64,000 bases of DNA from Dryococelus australis (GCA_029891345.1 CM057003.1:15168709-15232708); one strand, 5' to 3'; numbered from the stretch's first letter, positions 35,176 to 47,186 are shown. Numbers and translations are program-made. Notes: generated by a model not told the origin, from the letters alone.

Positions 35176-35803
35176 CTAGTCCAACGACATGTAAGATAGA
35201 TGGTCATTGCCTCTCTGTATGAAGATGGGCCACTTATTTTTCCATTGTTTAGCATCCCCCGAGAAAGTTACTTTACTTTCCGCATAGTTTGTTTTGTCAT
35301 AATTAATAATTTTAAATGGTACCTATTTGTTGAATTTTTTCCCCGGTGACCAAAATAATTTTTAATCTGTGTGTAAAAATTACGCAAACCTACACGTATT
35401 TGAAATCTTGCCTGTCCCAGATGTTTTCGCCAATTTTTCATATTTCTGCCAGTTTCTAAGGCCATGAAAATTGACGAGTTCTATGGACTATTGGTGGAGC
35501 TCCTACCATTTAGTTTAGTAAAATTGCACCAATGTATAATGCACGGTCCTTTAGACACTCGAGCAGAAATCACTTGTACATTAACTGACGCCACAGGCGG
35601 AACTTAATTCTCCTTTTCTGCCAGGCCACACGGAATGAAGCTGCCATAGAGCTGAATGTTTTGCTGTTGGTCGGGAGTCTTGTAGCGTGCGTCGGATGAG
35701 CGGAGGGCCAACTTGCGCGCTATCTACTTTTGTATTGAATCATAACGCGAAATGAAAGGGCCTTTAACTATTGAGTGTAGGCTACTTCGCAGTGCCCTCT
35801 GAT
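35176..35803. other. Unique stretch, nothing recognised
   Basis: A 65-codon minus-strand frame (35268-35465) is basic and unrecognised. No repeats were seen. Confidence 0.42.
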
Positions 35804-35817
35804 CTAGCCACTGTAGT

Positions 35818-36069
35818 AAGTGAAGCGAAGATATTTTCTGCGGCTCTGAACAGCGAGGTCTTGAGAGCCGATGAGGGTGATTGAGGCGAGTATGGAGCTG
35901 CCCCAGAATGAAAGCGCGGGGAAACGGGAGATACCCGAGAAAACCCGCCGACCAACGGCATCTTCCGGCACGATTCCCTCTTGCGAAAATCCGGTGACCC
36001 GGCCGGAGATTAAACCCGGTTCGCCTTGGTGGGAGGCGAGCAGGCTAACCGCTCAGCCAGCGTGGCCCC
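35818..36069 (-). mobile_element. tRNA-derived SINE with target duplication
   Basis: Flanking repeats CTAGCCACTGTAGT (35804-35817) and CTAGCCACTGTGGT (36070-36083) match at 13 of 14. On the minus strand the head is GGGGCCACGCTGGCTGAGCG with A box, followed by the B box GGTTTAATCTCC. The complete body and the CTCAAGACCTCGCTGTTCAG segment follow. Confidence 0.93.
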
Positions 36070-36083
36070 CTAGCCACTGTGGT

Positions 36084-38190
36084 TACATATATTGGCTGCT
36101 GTCTTAAAGAAACCTGCCATACTTTCGACTGAGTATCACGAAATTAGGTTCACTTTTGTCGAGTCTCTAAAGAATTTGCCATCATTTGAAAACGGGTGTA
36201 ACAGGAAATTTTGTGAATTAACTCATGTAGTTCAAAAGACACTCCCTTGAGAATTATAAGAAAATAAGATTTTGCCACAAATAGGTCCGAGTAATGCCCT
36301 AGCTAGTCACGGAGGAAACAGGCCACTTCCAGTGACAGTAGTGGCCAATCAGCAAATATAGGAGATTTGTTTGTCCAGAGAAATATTGAATAGGAAATAT
36401 GCCAGTACCCAAAATCAGGTTCATTGTCCGCCAGGAAGTATCAACTAAGCTGAGGGATGTATTTAGAAGTAAATAATTTGACCATGTCTACTTAATTTAG
36501 TTTCGAATATTTCCGCGCAAGCCTATTTATGTAATAAACTATAATATACCTCGTTACTTCAGAAGTCGTACTGCAGCTGTGCTGAATGCGTAGTTAACGA
36601 CTTTTTTTAACGTTTAGTGGAAAAACACGAGAAAACATTTTTTTTTTACGCATACCAGTAATCAATTATCTCTCGCAGTTATTCACAATCACCAGCGAAA
36701 GGTATTACCGTCGACCAGGTTTATCTGCATATCTCGAGTCGCGTAATTACCAGTTATTATTCCAGGTTAGATTACAGTAGAACGTGTGCAACATGGACTT
36801 TGATGAGGTCAACGCGACACACCACCAGCTCTGCGCCGTCTGCCCTATTTAAACTGCAGTCTCTCTATAGCACACGATACCTACCAGCCGTGACGTCACC
36901 CAGGTATTACCCCACCCCTCTATCCCCCCTCCTCGCCCACCCCCGTAAGCAGGGAGGTCAGTTTTATCTGGCGTTGTCGTGGCCTCAATAAATCCAAGAC
37001 GAGCGACCCAACCCTCTTGCAACCAACCCCCTCCTCCCCCCACGTAAAATGTTGTCTGTGGACCCGCGGTGCACTAATAGCTTGCTGACACGCACCACCC
37101 TGCATTTTCCACCCCTCATTAAACACGGGGGTGCGATGAGGGGAGGAGAGAAAGTATGGACTGCCTGGTATGGACTTGGATGGCACCCACACAGATAACA
37201 CGGGCCGGCCGGCTTGAAAACTCGTTAGGTGGTGGGGGATTGAGATAGGGCCCTGGGGGGGGGGGGCTTTCGGCATGGATACCGTGGGAAAATATCGCGT
37301 AATTAAATTCCATGAATGTTTAAAATAATCGCCCTTTCGACCCCCTTCATCCTCGAACCACCCTGGGAAGAACAAACGGCCACGAATATACTGCAGTGGA
37401 ATGCTTGGCACGCGACGTTATTTACTCCGCTGATGATACGCCCCTTTTGCACCACAAAGATTGCCAGCCACCCAAACCTCTACCTGACGTTTGTTAGAAA
37501 TTAAGTGCTCGTAATTAGGGCCGTGAAGTTTTCAAAAATAATTTCCCTGCTGGGGACGAATTTATGTATTTCTGCAGCCCGACTTAAATTTTCGGAGGTC
37601 CATAAAAATAAAAGCGATAATATCTCGAGAAGGAGAAACTTGCACCGGTGTTACCGAATGTGAGTCCTGATACTTGGTTTTCAGTTGTTCTGGTCTATAC
37701 CTCCAGTGATGACTACTAACCTGCCAGAATGTAAAACACTATTACCAACATATGCTTGTAAAGAAAGTACTTTTGTGTTGGCACAGTCCAGCACTAGAAG
37801 TGATTTATTTACCTAAACTCTCCGTCACTTCTAGAAGCAAAGAAGCATTTATTTTAAAATAAGCACGACCCCGCAATTTTCTCCATGCGAGTACAGCCAC
37901 TTTCTTTTGTAGGTTTTTTTTTAAAATACTGTATATGTAAGTTTTCAACTTGTACGTATTATGGGAGACTTATAACATACATAATACAGAGGATTAAGAA
38001 AAATTTTAATGAACGCATATTAATTGATTATCGGACGTGGACCTGGTGTCTCAATTTCTTGCCCTTAAATGTTTTATTGTGTTGATTTATTATATTAATT
38101 CTGTTTTAAAACTATCCAGTGTTTATCGCATTCATTTATATTAATATACGAGCAGGCACTAAGCTATTGACCAGTATACACGTAAACGTG
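36084..38190. other. No gene recognised; GC-rich island 36840-37500
   Basis: The island has a poly-G run near 37254-37267, CCCC-rich runs and overlapping frames on both strands (163 codons at 36920-37411 minus). They are rich in Pro, Gly and Ser and match no family I know. The flanks are AT-rich and empty. Confidence 0.42.
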
Positions 38191-38583
38191 GGCTGTTCAC
38201 GGTAAAATGAGCACTTTTGAAGCCCTGCTTAAGCTCTACTTGTATACACGTTTTGTGTTCTTCCGCCTTATGTAAAACTAACATTGTCATGAGCCTCATC
38301 ACTTTATTCCTACGTCGGTAAAGTGAAACTGTGAATTTATTAGAAAAACAATATTGCTCATTTTTACACTTCTACGCATAAAAAAAAAACATAGCGAGAG
38401 AGATAATTTATGCTATCACAAATGGTAACCTATGGATTTTTATTCGACGTTGATATCTGTGGAACTATTTTCCTCTACAGCGTTACATTCACTCATTGCG
38501 CCCGTTAAAATAACTGCATTGTAGAGAGGGTGACTTTTTTCAGAGATTGATTTCAAAAGAGCTCGCTTTGTCGTGAACAGTCT
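38191..38583 (+). mobile_element. Family A1 TIR element (MITE), full length
   Basis: It begins GGCTGTTCACGGTAAAATGA and ends GAGCTCGCTTTGTCGTGAAC then AGTCT. A1 interior landmarks are present (CCCTGCTTAAGCTCTACTTG, GTCATGAGCCTCATCAC, poly-A near 38383). Confidence 0.87.
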
Positions 38584-39678
38584 TTAGAAATGGTTATCAT
38601 TATGGTTGTTTCCAACACAAGGCCACGAAGTGCTGTTATCTCAGCGTGCAGGCGCCGCTCAACGAGGTCGCTGATAGCAAACGCCCGCGGCACGAGTCGT
38701 CCTTCCAGCAAGGATCGAACCGTGGAAAACCCTTGGTTGAGGAGCGCGAACGCCGTGTATTTTATTGAGCCGGCCAAACAGAGCGGGCAGCGCTGCAGGG
38801 ATTCCTGTGCGGCCTGATCCCTTTCGTCTTGCCCGCCGGGGGCTCGCGTGAATAAATAACACCCCCCCCCCCTTTTCTAACCGCCTCGCGGAAAACCACC
38901 TCCTCCCATTGTATGTTCCCTTTCGGGCGGGCCTGTCGAGGGAGGGATGGTTGAGAACCGGTGGAGATACTGAGAGGAGAATGAAACGAACTGCGGCCAG
39001 CACACGCGCGTGTGTGGTGAGATCCTGGATTATGCATTCCACCCCCTCCCCCCTCGCACATTTTAACACCCCCCCCCTCACGACGACTCCTCTTACCCTT
39101 CGCGGCCCTCTACGGAAAATGCCCACGAACTCGCTGCATAATACAGCCCCGCGGATCTGGATTTCCATCAGCAGTGTGCGCCGAGATATCAGCACGAGGG
39201 GGTTGGTTCTGGTGACCCGTGGGGGAAATACCTTACTTATTCAGAGTCTGAGGTGCGGCACCGGGTGACCAATCTCCTCCCCCCCCCCCTCCGCCTGCAA
39301 TATGTTCATGTTCCGATTGGAAGTCGCTGTTTCAACTGTCGGTTTCGAACTGCCCGCGAACGCAGGTGGGCACTGGGGTTTCAGGTGTTCGTGAGTGAAC
39401 TCATTTTCATTAATGCTGTCATATGTATATGGAAGTAGAACGACTGGGATGTTATCCCCAACCACAGCCTATCACTGTGTAGAAAAGACGATTCTAATTG
39501 ACGTCGAAACAACGCTTGCTGAAAGTTGGACGATAACAATTATTTCCATCGTCAAACGATGAATTGTAAATAATGTCATCTCTCCAGCGGCAATAAAGGA
39601 CTGTAGTGCATTTGATTAATCAGTATTTACCACAGTTTATGCAATTTTTCATGTTAATTTTCTAATATATTCTTTTTG
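38584..39678. other. GC-rich stretch with poly-C runs, no gene recognised
   Basis: Poly-C runs lie near 38862, 39068 and 39283. A 178-codon minus-strand frame (38659-39195) and a 119-codon plus-strand frame (38909-39268) overlap each other and are rich in Arg, Gly and Pro. I cannot support either as a gene. Confidence 0.42.
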
Positions 39679-39835
39679 GGAGCCGCTGTGGAGTAGTTGT
39701 ATCACACGCATCCAACCATGGCGAAGCAGATTCGTTCCTAGGCGGCGAATAACCCGAATTTTTCACATGGAAAATTTTGCGAATGTGCAGATTTTTTCGA
39801 AGAACTCAGTTTCCCCCACCATTACATTCCCACGT
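39679..39835 (+). mobile_element. Highly diverged SINE-like copy
   Basis: GGGAGCCGCTGTGGAGTAGT resembles the SINE head, and GATTCGTTCC sits at the B-box position. CCCGAATTTTTCACATGGAA then matches the start of the body. The rest is too changed to follow. Confidence 0.4.
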
Positions 39836-39974
39836 CTTTATTATTACCGTGCTTCATGCCCCGCTCCCCCCAATTGGGACAAAAACTTGAGCCCTTGATA
39901 GTCGCCTATATTTATTTCTCTCACTCTCTCTAACACTCTCTCCCCCCCCCTCCCACACCCACTCTCCTTTTCTC

Positions 39975-40237
39975 GGGGCCGCGATGGCTGAGCGGCTAGC
40001 CTGCTCGCCTCACACCAAGGCGAACAGGGTTCAATCCGCGGCCGGGCCACTCTCGGATTTTCGCATGTGGGAACCGTGCCGAACGATGCCATTGGTCGGT
40101 GGGTTTTCTCGGGGATCTCCCGTTTTATTCCTCCCTTTCATTCCGGCGCTGCTCCTTACTCGCCTCAATTACCCCCGTCGGCTCTCAAGACCTCGCTGTT
40201 AAGAGCCGTCCAAATATCTTCACTCACTCACTCACTC
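39975..40237 (+). mobile_element. tRNA-derived SINE, full length
   Basis: The head is GGGGCCGCGATGGCTGAGCG, with an A box matching the Pol III consensus. The B box is GGTTCAATCC, about 40 bp on. The body is complete, ending CTCGCTGTTAAGAGCCGTCC and a CACT repeat tail (CACTCACTCACTCACT). The left flank is C/T-rich low-complexity DNA, so no duplication could be assigned. Confidence 0.93.
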
Positions 40238-40281
40238 TGTAGTAAGTGTTATTGAGCGAACACTAAATAAAAGTTCTTTAA

Positions 40282-40534
40282 CCTGTTGAGTCACCGTGCC
40301 CACAATAGTGGACACGTTGCAAATGGATGGAAGTTACGGCCGGCACTGTACCCAGAAGGGCTGCAGTTCTCAGTACTTTGAGAGTCCACGTTGCCGCTCT
40401 TTGACACGGATGGTTAATGCCAACTTCATCGAGACCGCAGCATGTTGTCCATTGGCCGCGAGCAAGGTGCCCAACACAAGTACAGAGCGTACCATAAAAG
40501 CCTAAGTGATTACGTCACTTGAACTCAAGAATTG
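40282..40534 (+). mobile_element. Possible TTAA-flanked MITE (piggyBac-like), ends uncertain
   Basis: It is preceded by TTAA at 40278-40281. The start CCTGTTGAGTCACCGTGCCC, and the later GTACAGAGCGTACCATAAA block, resemble the element at 48867-49129. The right border coincides with the next element, and AAAGGGTTAA near 41137-41146 could be the true right end, which would make the next element nested in it. Confidence 0.45.
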
Positions 40535-40537
40535 TTA

Positions 40538-41066
40538 AGCTTGGCTCACAACCATCCGTCGCTTCCGTCAGTCGCCCGTCTGTCAATAAACCATCCGTTG
40601 GTTTATTCGTCCGTCAGTTGAAAGCGACTCACAACGGTCCGTCATCCGTCGAGCCGTCTGGCCATAATATGTTCAGTGTTACCACCCAACAACAAGAACT
40701 TTCTCGCGCAGAGAGAAATTTTTTTAAATGAATGTTGTAAAAATATTCTCTTTCCTTAATTTAATCTATCAGCATTTCCTCTGAAAATCTAAGCCATCTT
40801 CACTTCAATTTAGAGGTGAATCGTAAAAAAGTAAACAACTTCACTGCCTTGCGTATTTAAAAAGAAAAACATTCAGACAGTAAACAAGTGACTGTTTTCC
40901 GACAGCCATGTTCAAGGAACGATATTACAAGGCGGTCTGTCGAAAGTTAAAGTTTGAGATACATCTGACGGATAGAAAAAAAGGTGTCCTGCGATTGGTG
41001 GAAGATCACGTTCCCGACGAGCGGATGTGTGACTGACGGACGAAACGGATGGTTGGGAGTCCAGCT
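40538..41066 (+). mobile_element. Harbinger-like TIR element, non-coding
   Basis: The 36-bp TIRs begin AGCTTGGCTCACAACCATCC and (inverted) AGCTGGACTCCCAACCATCC and match at 30 of 36 positions. Both end in TCCGTCAGTC. TTA flanks both sides (40535-40537, 41067-41069), the usual target of PIF/Harbinger. An internal hairpin AATAAACCA/TGGTTTATT lies near 40586. No transposase is present in its 529 bp. Confidence 0.65.
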
Positions 41067-41468
41067 TTAATGATAAAAATTTCTTAATTCGAAAAACTGT
41101 AATTTTTTCGCAGGTGGTTCACTTATAGCCGAATTTCTGCTAAAGGGTTAATGAGATGAAGGGAGAGTCCCTTTCTTCACATGAATAAATATGAAATTTT
41201 AAACACCGGGTCTTTGAGGATCGAAAGTAGTGATCTCTTTTCCGACACAAGTCTGATTTGAAACTCCACGCCGATACTGTAACAGTGTTGTGTTCTGTGT
41301 ACTTAGCTGCATAAATTATAATTATCCATTGTTAATATTACTGTTACGTTAGTGTTCAATATTGTATGTTGTACTATAATTTTTATACCAATTCTAATTG
41401 TCGCATGACTAATAGAGAAAAAATTATACATTATATGTGTTTGCCATTAATTTGCTAAACATTGTATG
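41067..41468. other. AT-rich stretch, nothing recognised
   Basis: I see no coding pattern or repeat, apart from the AAAGGGTTAA noted in the entry at 40282. Confidence 0.45.
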
Positions 41469-41472
41469 TTAA

Positions 41473-41768
41473 CCCTTTGAGATCCACTTTAATTTACGGG
41501 TTTACGTGTTGCAAACAAAAAATGTTATGAAGCGTGCTGTATTTAAGTCGACGCAACACTTGTTTCGTTGCCACAACCAGTGAGCTGTAGGCTATATGTT
41601 CGGTTAGAGTTACATGACCCAATTATAACCTCGACCAGTAAGATGACTTGCGAATCATTTACCTACAGTTAAGATCATTGGTCATTGAGCTTCGCAATGT
41701 GCAGTTCATACAAAACATTACCATCGCGTACTTAGTTTACACAATTCTGTACACTGGGTCTGAATGGG
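41473..41768 (+). mobile_element. piggyBac-like MITE, family P, full length
   Basis: It is flanked by TTAA on both sides (41469-41472, 41769-41772). The termini are CCCTTTGAGATCCACTTTAA and, inverted, CCCATTCAGACCCAGTGTAC. The interior holds CGTGCTGTATTTAAGTCGAC, GCGAATCATTTACCTACAG and TCATTGGTCATTGAGCTTCG, shared with two other copies. It is 296 bp and non-coding. Confidence 0.85.
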
Positions 41769-41772
41769 TTAA

Positions 41773-42212
41773 CGTGATATGGTGGTTGAACTCACCTAAT
41801 CCGACATACACTGATTAAGGTTACCTTACCAAATTGGCCTAACCTAACCTAATTCCTATTGAAATATAATTTTAGATTCCAAAATGTCCTGGAGAAACAG
41901 GAGATACAGGATAAATGGGAGCAATAGAAGACCTGCTTGTGTGAAATTCTCTTACCCCAACATTTATAAGCCTGAAGACATATATTATTCGGCAAAGATA
42001 TATGAGACAGATGAAGCTATGACATTAGTAAAATTGAAATGTGATTTTGGTCTTACCCAACGTGCAACTCTGGTCCAAATGGAACTCTGGTCCAAATGTA
42101 CTCTTCACCCAAATCCGGAACTGCAATGCCCTCGTTCTGGTCAGCACCGACGGTAAATGTATGGCGAGTGGCGTGCGTGTTGTTTATAACTACAAAAGGA
42201 AACACAAGAGTA
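41773..42212. other. Unrecognised stretch with a 90-codon frame
   Basis: Three CCTAA units (CCTAACCTAACCTAA) lie at about 41843, matching the insect telomere repeat unit but far too short to be more than chance. The plus-strand frame 41884-42156 starts MSWRNRRYRINGSNRRPACV and is preceded by TTTTAGATTCCAAA. I do not recognise the product. Confidence 0.35.
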
Positions 42213-42216
42213 TTAA

Positions 42217-42546
42217 CCTCTTAACGCATGCATTGATTTTTCGTTTAATGTGTTGCAAAAGAAGAAACATTTTCCGTGTGCAGTGCTTACGAGTTCCTTA
42301 TAACCACAGACAATTTGGAACTCGTGGAAAGTGTTTCAGTAGACCAACGGCACAAAAAGGAACCAATTATAAAATAGTTTGTGTCAGCAGCAAACAGTAT
42401 AATTTCCCAGGGAAAGGCAATGTCCATATTAGTACAAGCGTCTGTACTTGTACAGTACCGACCATGATATCACATATTTTACGATATGCCAGACGTGAAT
42501 GGGTGTACTCGGGATACTATATATATATATATATATAGTATCCCGA

Positions 42547-42612
<66 letters not shown>

Positions 42613-42618
42613 AAGGGG
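42217..42618 (+). mobile_element. Probable piggyBac-like MITE with internal TA expansion
   Basis: TTAA flanks both sides (42213-42216, 42619-42622). The ends are CCTCTTAACGCATGC and, inverted, CCCCTTAACATATAT. The left part resembles family P (TGTTGCAAAAGAAGAAACAT, GTGCAGTGC). The right half is dominated by TA repeats. Confidence 0.65.
42508..42609. repeat. Hairpin and (TA)n tract inside the MITE
   Basis: TCGGGATACTATATATA pairs exactly with TATATATAGTATCCCGA around a TA core (42510-42547). A further 50-bp TA tract follows after GAATATT. The structure would extrude easily. Confidence 0.85.
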
Positions 42619-42702
42619 TTAAAAGCAAAATCCAAAAAAAAAAAAAAAAAAACCTCTGTAGTTAAATTTGTATCATATTAAAACAAAAAACACGACTACA
42701 GC

Positions 42703-42965
42703 ATTAAATAACATATAAGCTAATATCATAACAAGCACATCACTGTTTGCTTCATTAAATAATATATAAGCTAATATCATAACAAGCACATCACTGTTTG
42801 CTTCATTAAATAACATATAAGCCAATATCATAACAAGCACATCTCTGTTTGCTTCATTAAATAATATATAAGCTAATATCATAACAAGCATATCACTGTT
42901 TGCTTCATTAAATAATATATAAGCTAATATCATAACAAGCACATCACTGTTTGTTTGTTTGCTTC
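42703..42965. repeat. 51-bp tandem repeat, five units
   Basis: Units start at 42703, 42754, 42805, 42856 and 42907. Each runs ATTAAATAATATATAAGCTA, ATATCATAACAAGCACATCA, CTGTTTGCTTC with one or two changes. Because 51 is a multiple of three, the minus strand stays open as a hydrophobic 17-residue repeat (MLVMILAYILFNEANSD). This is a by-product, not evidence of a gene. Confidence 0.93.
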
Positions 42966-44149
42966 ATTTTGTGCTAAGAAGTCAAAAGTTCTTCCACGTG
43001 TACCATGACAAAGTTCAGCTTATTAAATTATTATAAATAATGAAATATTTTACATTTTTGATAAATAGCGTATAATTCCATGAGCAAAACTTTGCGGGAG
43101 AGAACTGTTTCATAAGAGTTTAGGGTTCGTCGAAAACGGGAAACAATTCAGCAGACGGAGGAAAAAAATTTCTTTATAAATACAGATTTTTCAGTCGTGA
43201 CGAAATAATTATTTCGCTGAGACTGCAAAATTGTGCTGCCGAGAGCAACAAGGCACCTCTGGTACTTATTTTTTTTTTCTTTCTAAAAATTACCATAGAA
43301 TTTTACAGTTACAGCAATTAATTATTTTACATGCACAAGGGGGGGGGGGGATAACTCGGTGTGGACTATGGAAAAAAAGGGGGGGGAGGGGTAAAAGCTA
43401 TATATATGTTTTCCCTCTGTGTAACCATACCACGCTATTCGACCAGAAACGTCCATTAGCTGATACTATCAGACTGCCCGTTTACGTGTTGTGATCGGGG
43501 GGATTTGTTTACTGAACACAACGCGAGAGATATGCTTTCGCCCTGAGTTAGAACTTCGTTTTTGAACGGGATCCATTCGGGCAGATCGAAGCGGCCGAAC
43601 CAAAGTTCGCCGTTTGAAACGTAAATGTTATTCTACACTCCGGAATTCCGCTACGGATCACTGATCGCGCGGTGCACTCGGTGGTGCGCGGAAGTTCGCG
43701 GCGCCCCTCCGTGCTGGGTCTGCGAGACAAACAGCCCGTTCGCCAGGATTTCCTCGTCGTATCCTTTTTTTTTTACTTCTCTCCCACGTCTGTCCGATAG
43801 CCGGTGGAGTTTAACAGGGCACGGACGGAGCAGAGAGGGAAGAAACGAGGAAGGAGGAAGATAAAGACAGCAGATAAAACTGATGAAAACGCAATTAAAA
43901 ATGGTTGAATGGAGGACACGACGATGCGGGAGAACTTGTCGCTGGGCAGCGACGAAAGGAGCTGCGGAAAAGGAGATCATGGGGACCATATTGTTTCCTG
44001 ACGATCCACAGCCTACACAGTTAAAATTTTTGGTAAAATACTATGTAGTAAATTTTTTTTTCCGCAGTCTACTTGTAGCATTACAGAAATTATCTTGGCA
44101 ACTAGCTACCGAAGAGTTGTTTTGTAAAAAAGTGTTTTTCAATACTACC
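42966..44149. other. No gene recognised; GC-rich patch 43500-43990
   Basis: A poly-G run lies near 43339-43350 with GGGGGG just beyond 43380. The GC-rich patch has overlapping frames on both strands (43625-43864, 43651-43989, 43883-44194) without a recognisable domain. Confidence 0.42.
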
Positions 44150-44338
44150 CAAATGGGCTTTTTTTGTAAATTATTTACATTTATAATAATTTAATATTTT
44201 CACTTGACCGAAGCATGAAGAAAGCCATCAGACCCATTGCAATGTTAGTATTCATTAATGGCGGAATGATACACAGTGTGCATACAAATAGATCTTAAGC
44301 AGGAATTTCATAAATTCTCAGTTTACCATGCACAGCCT
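44150..44338 (-). mobile_element. Family A1 element, truncated
   Basis: The right half of an inverted A1 copy is present: TTTTCACTTGACCGAAGCAT, AATGTTAGTATTCATTAATG, AATAGATCTTAAGCAGG and a degenerate terminus ending CATGCACAGCCT. The left terminus is absent. Confidence 0.75.
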
Positions 44339-47022
44339 GTAATAAGCATTAAGAACCACGGCTATGATAACCCTTTCATTAGCCGCTTTATTTTAACATC
44401 GAGTACAAATTGAACAAGGCAAAAATTTGTAATTTAGAAAACACTGAGCCAATCCAAGAAATAGATTATATCTAAATGGAAATTAAGTTCTTTACACTGT
44501 GGACAGAATTACTTTTAATGCGTTGTAATTTGAAACCATAATATTTAACATTATCATACAACTAGAAAATGTCACACACCTCTCGTGATTAGTCCCGAAG
44601 TCAAGCTTTCATCTGTCGGAGTTCCGACAGTAGGCGTAATATTTTAACAATTTATTCAGTCTAGCAGTCTGTGTTCCAACCCCTGTGTCGAAAATAAGAT
44701 TCCTGTCATCACTTTTTAGCTTAGGAAATATTTGACGGCCAAAATATTTTTCGAATTCGTCTGCTCCGGGGATTAATTTTATCCCTGTGGATAAAAACAC
44801 CAGATCTCGTCCTCCCTCCTCCCCCCCCCCCCTTCCCGGCCAATGTAGTATGGCGCGAACGCCACGCCTGGAGAGTTGGGTCAAATACGACCCATGGAGC
44901 GAAGGAAGACATAGGCTACGAATTCATACGAAGCTGTGTTTTCAACCGGGCTTTCTGGAGGGCGCCGGTAAATTTCGTTTGATTATGGCGTCTAGCCATT
45001 AGCGCCCGGGATGGGGTTGGTCGGTTAGGGGGTTGGATGAGGGGACATTCAAGAAGTTTTGTTCGTCGTGCGTGACTCCCTCTGGAGGTAGGGGAAGTTT
45101 TGGATTGGTTCTGTAAGGGGGGAGGGGGTGGGCGGCAGTTCTACATCTGTACGGTACCCTAGTGCAGGGAGGGGGGTGTGACACCCTTCCCCCCCCATCG
45201 CGGTGGTGCTGATAAACAAATGAACGGCGCTCGCTTCGCCACACCCCCGCACCCTCCCGCCCTTCCACTTAAGGCGTGGGGAGATAGCGCCAGATGGCAC
45301 ACAAACGTATGTTTTCCAAGTGGATTTTAGCGGAAGGGTTTGCAGGGGAGTGTAGGTGCGGTCATGGGTGGCCCAGGGTGGTGGTTGAGGAGGGAGGGGG
45401 GAATGCTGCAAGGGGGGAGGGAATGGGGAATGGGTAGGGGATGTTGCAGAGAGGAGATAGCGACCCTGCGGAACTCCTGATTGCGTGTACTTGCTCTAGC
45501 TTGCCGTGACTATGGACACTCAATTTTCTGAGCCGGGACAAAAGACAGTTTCTGTCCTTGTTTTCCCATCTCCTTCTCTTTCTCCGTCGCCTTTCCTCAA
45601 CCCCCCTCCCCAATACTAACACTCCTCTTCCTGGCCATCCCTTCGCGACCAACGATAGATTGTGACTGGCTAGCGAGAGAGGGTTTTCTGTATCACTTCG
45701 AGTCGGTGTTGCGGAAAGCACGAGAATAATTGAGCAGGTGCAAGTATTTCGGATTTCTGTTGGATTTACCAGGAACAATGGGTTGTCGCTAGAGACCGTA
45801 TAATTTCGGGACATAATTCGATGACAGATCCGGCGTAATTGAAGTGTTGGTTTCACGTGTGCTGCAGGACTTTCTCTCACCAAACAAGACTTACAGGCGT
45901 ATGAACCAATAGTAACTCGGTAAATAGTAACTGGTAAATTTTGTTTCTTTAATCTCCGTCGACTTAAAAACACGTTTTTTTTTTTTTTCGATGACGGGTT
46001 TCCGGTACATTTCAAAAAAATTCCCGTGAATTCACAGAACCTCTGCGTGAAGACGCTAAGTTAAATTTTTCTGTACATCCTATTAAAAAAATAGTGTGAA
46101 AAAATCGTTATGAGGGTGTTCGACTGTATGTAGAAAATAAGTTTGAAAATGTTAAAAAAAGTTTTTTTTTTCTAACGCAAGTTTTTTTAAATTCGTAACT
46201 TTTATCACTTATCGACGACCTTCTTATGGCAGTACAAAATATATAAAGAAGTGAATTTCGCAGTTTCTAGTACGGCTAATGTTTGAGTCTTTTAAGTGTT
46301 GCTAAAAGTAACACGTGCCTGATGCTAATTTTGATGTTTCAAGAAATGGGTCTAAATGGCGTCGACATCGTTAACCGAAGCTATAGGAAATACGGCGATG
46401 TTATTTATTTCTCATTTGCAGAGCTCAGCTCCATTATCTGTCCTTGGAGATCCCATTTTATAATATCATAGGTTCATTTCAGTAAAAAATAAATGTTATG
46501 AATGTATGGAAATGTTTGACAGCGCGGACAGAAAAATTTGTTGTAACTGGGACAATAGTCTTGAATCTACGACATCTGCTATACTATGTAGACGACTGTG
46601 CAGTTTAACAAAACGACTTAGAGTTTCTAGCTATCGTACGGGATTTTGACTCTGCCAAGAATAATGTTACAAATGTCTGGGTTCTCTTGCAGATTTATGA
46701 ATGCACAAGCTGCTGTCTGTGAAGAACTCTTTACTGAGGATAACTTAGCCTCATGCATGCTTTTATAACTAATGCCAACTTAGAACGTCTCCTCAAATGT
46801 CACTGCAACCAATATACAGAGTGTATGCAATTATTGCAAAATAAATGTCACAATTATAGACACTGCATTCTAGCACGTATCAAATGCCACTGTTCATTGA
46901 TGTATTTATTTTTTATAGTCTGTATTTGTAATAAGAAAGGCAGTCCAGTTTTAAGAATTGGCCTGGCGCATTGTATAAAATGTATGGTTCGTTGAACTTA
47001 AAAGGTTTGGGTGGTAGGGTCT
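44339..47022. other. No gene recognised; GC-rich island 44770-45660
   Basis: The island has a poly-C run near 44821-44834 and many CCCCCC or GGGGGG runs. The 217-codon minus-strand frame (45362-46015) is the longest in the window. It starts with a Lys-rich stretch encoded by a T-run and is then Ser, Arg and Leu rich, with no domain I recognise. The remainder is AT-rich. Confidence 0.42.
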
Positions 47023-47115
47023 CTTTTCTCTCTCTCTCTCTCTCTTAGTTTCTCTCTCATTTCCCTCTTTCTTTCTTATTTTCTCTTTCCTTCTCCCTTT
47101 CTTTCTCGCTCTCTA
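47023..47115 (+). repeat. Pyrimidine-rich (TC)n microsatellite
   Basis: The run begins as pure TCTCTCTC and decays into TTTC and CTTTC variants. Confidence 0.88.
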
Positions 47116-47186
47116 TCGCCTCTAGAAACTCTTCTTGAACGTTCTAATGCGATTCTATCCTCGATTTACACTACAAGATCTATTAA

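Noticed and set aside
38659..39268. Opposed 178- and 119-codon open frames
   Set aside because: They overlap on opposite strands in a CpG- and poly-C-rich island, with Arg/Gly/Pro-rich composition and no domain.
41840..41860. Telomeric repeat (CCTAA)n
   Set aside because: Only three units occur, which is expected by chance in AT-rich DNA.
42703..42965. CRISPR array
   Set aside because: The units are contiguous tandem copies without unique spacers, and the genome is eukaryotic in character.
45362..46015. Longest open frame in the window (217 codons, minus strand)
   Set aside because: It lies in a GC-rich, poly-C/poly-G island, overlaps open frames in other phases, starts with a Lys-run from a T-tract and shows no domain or codon signature.
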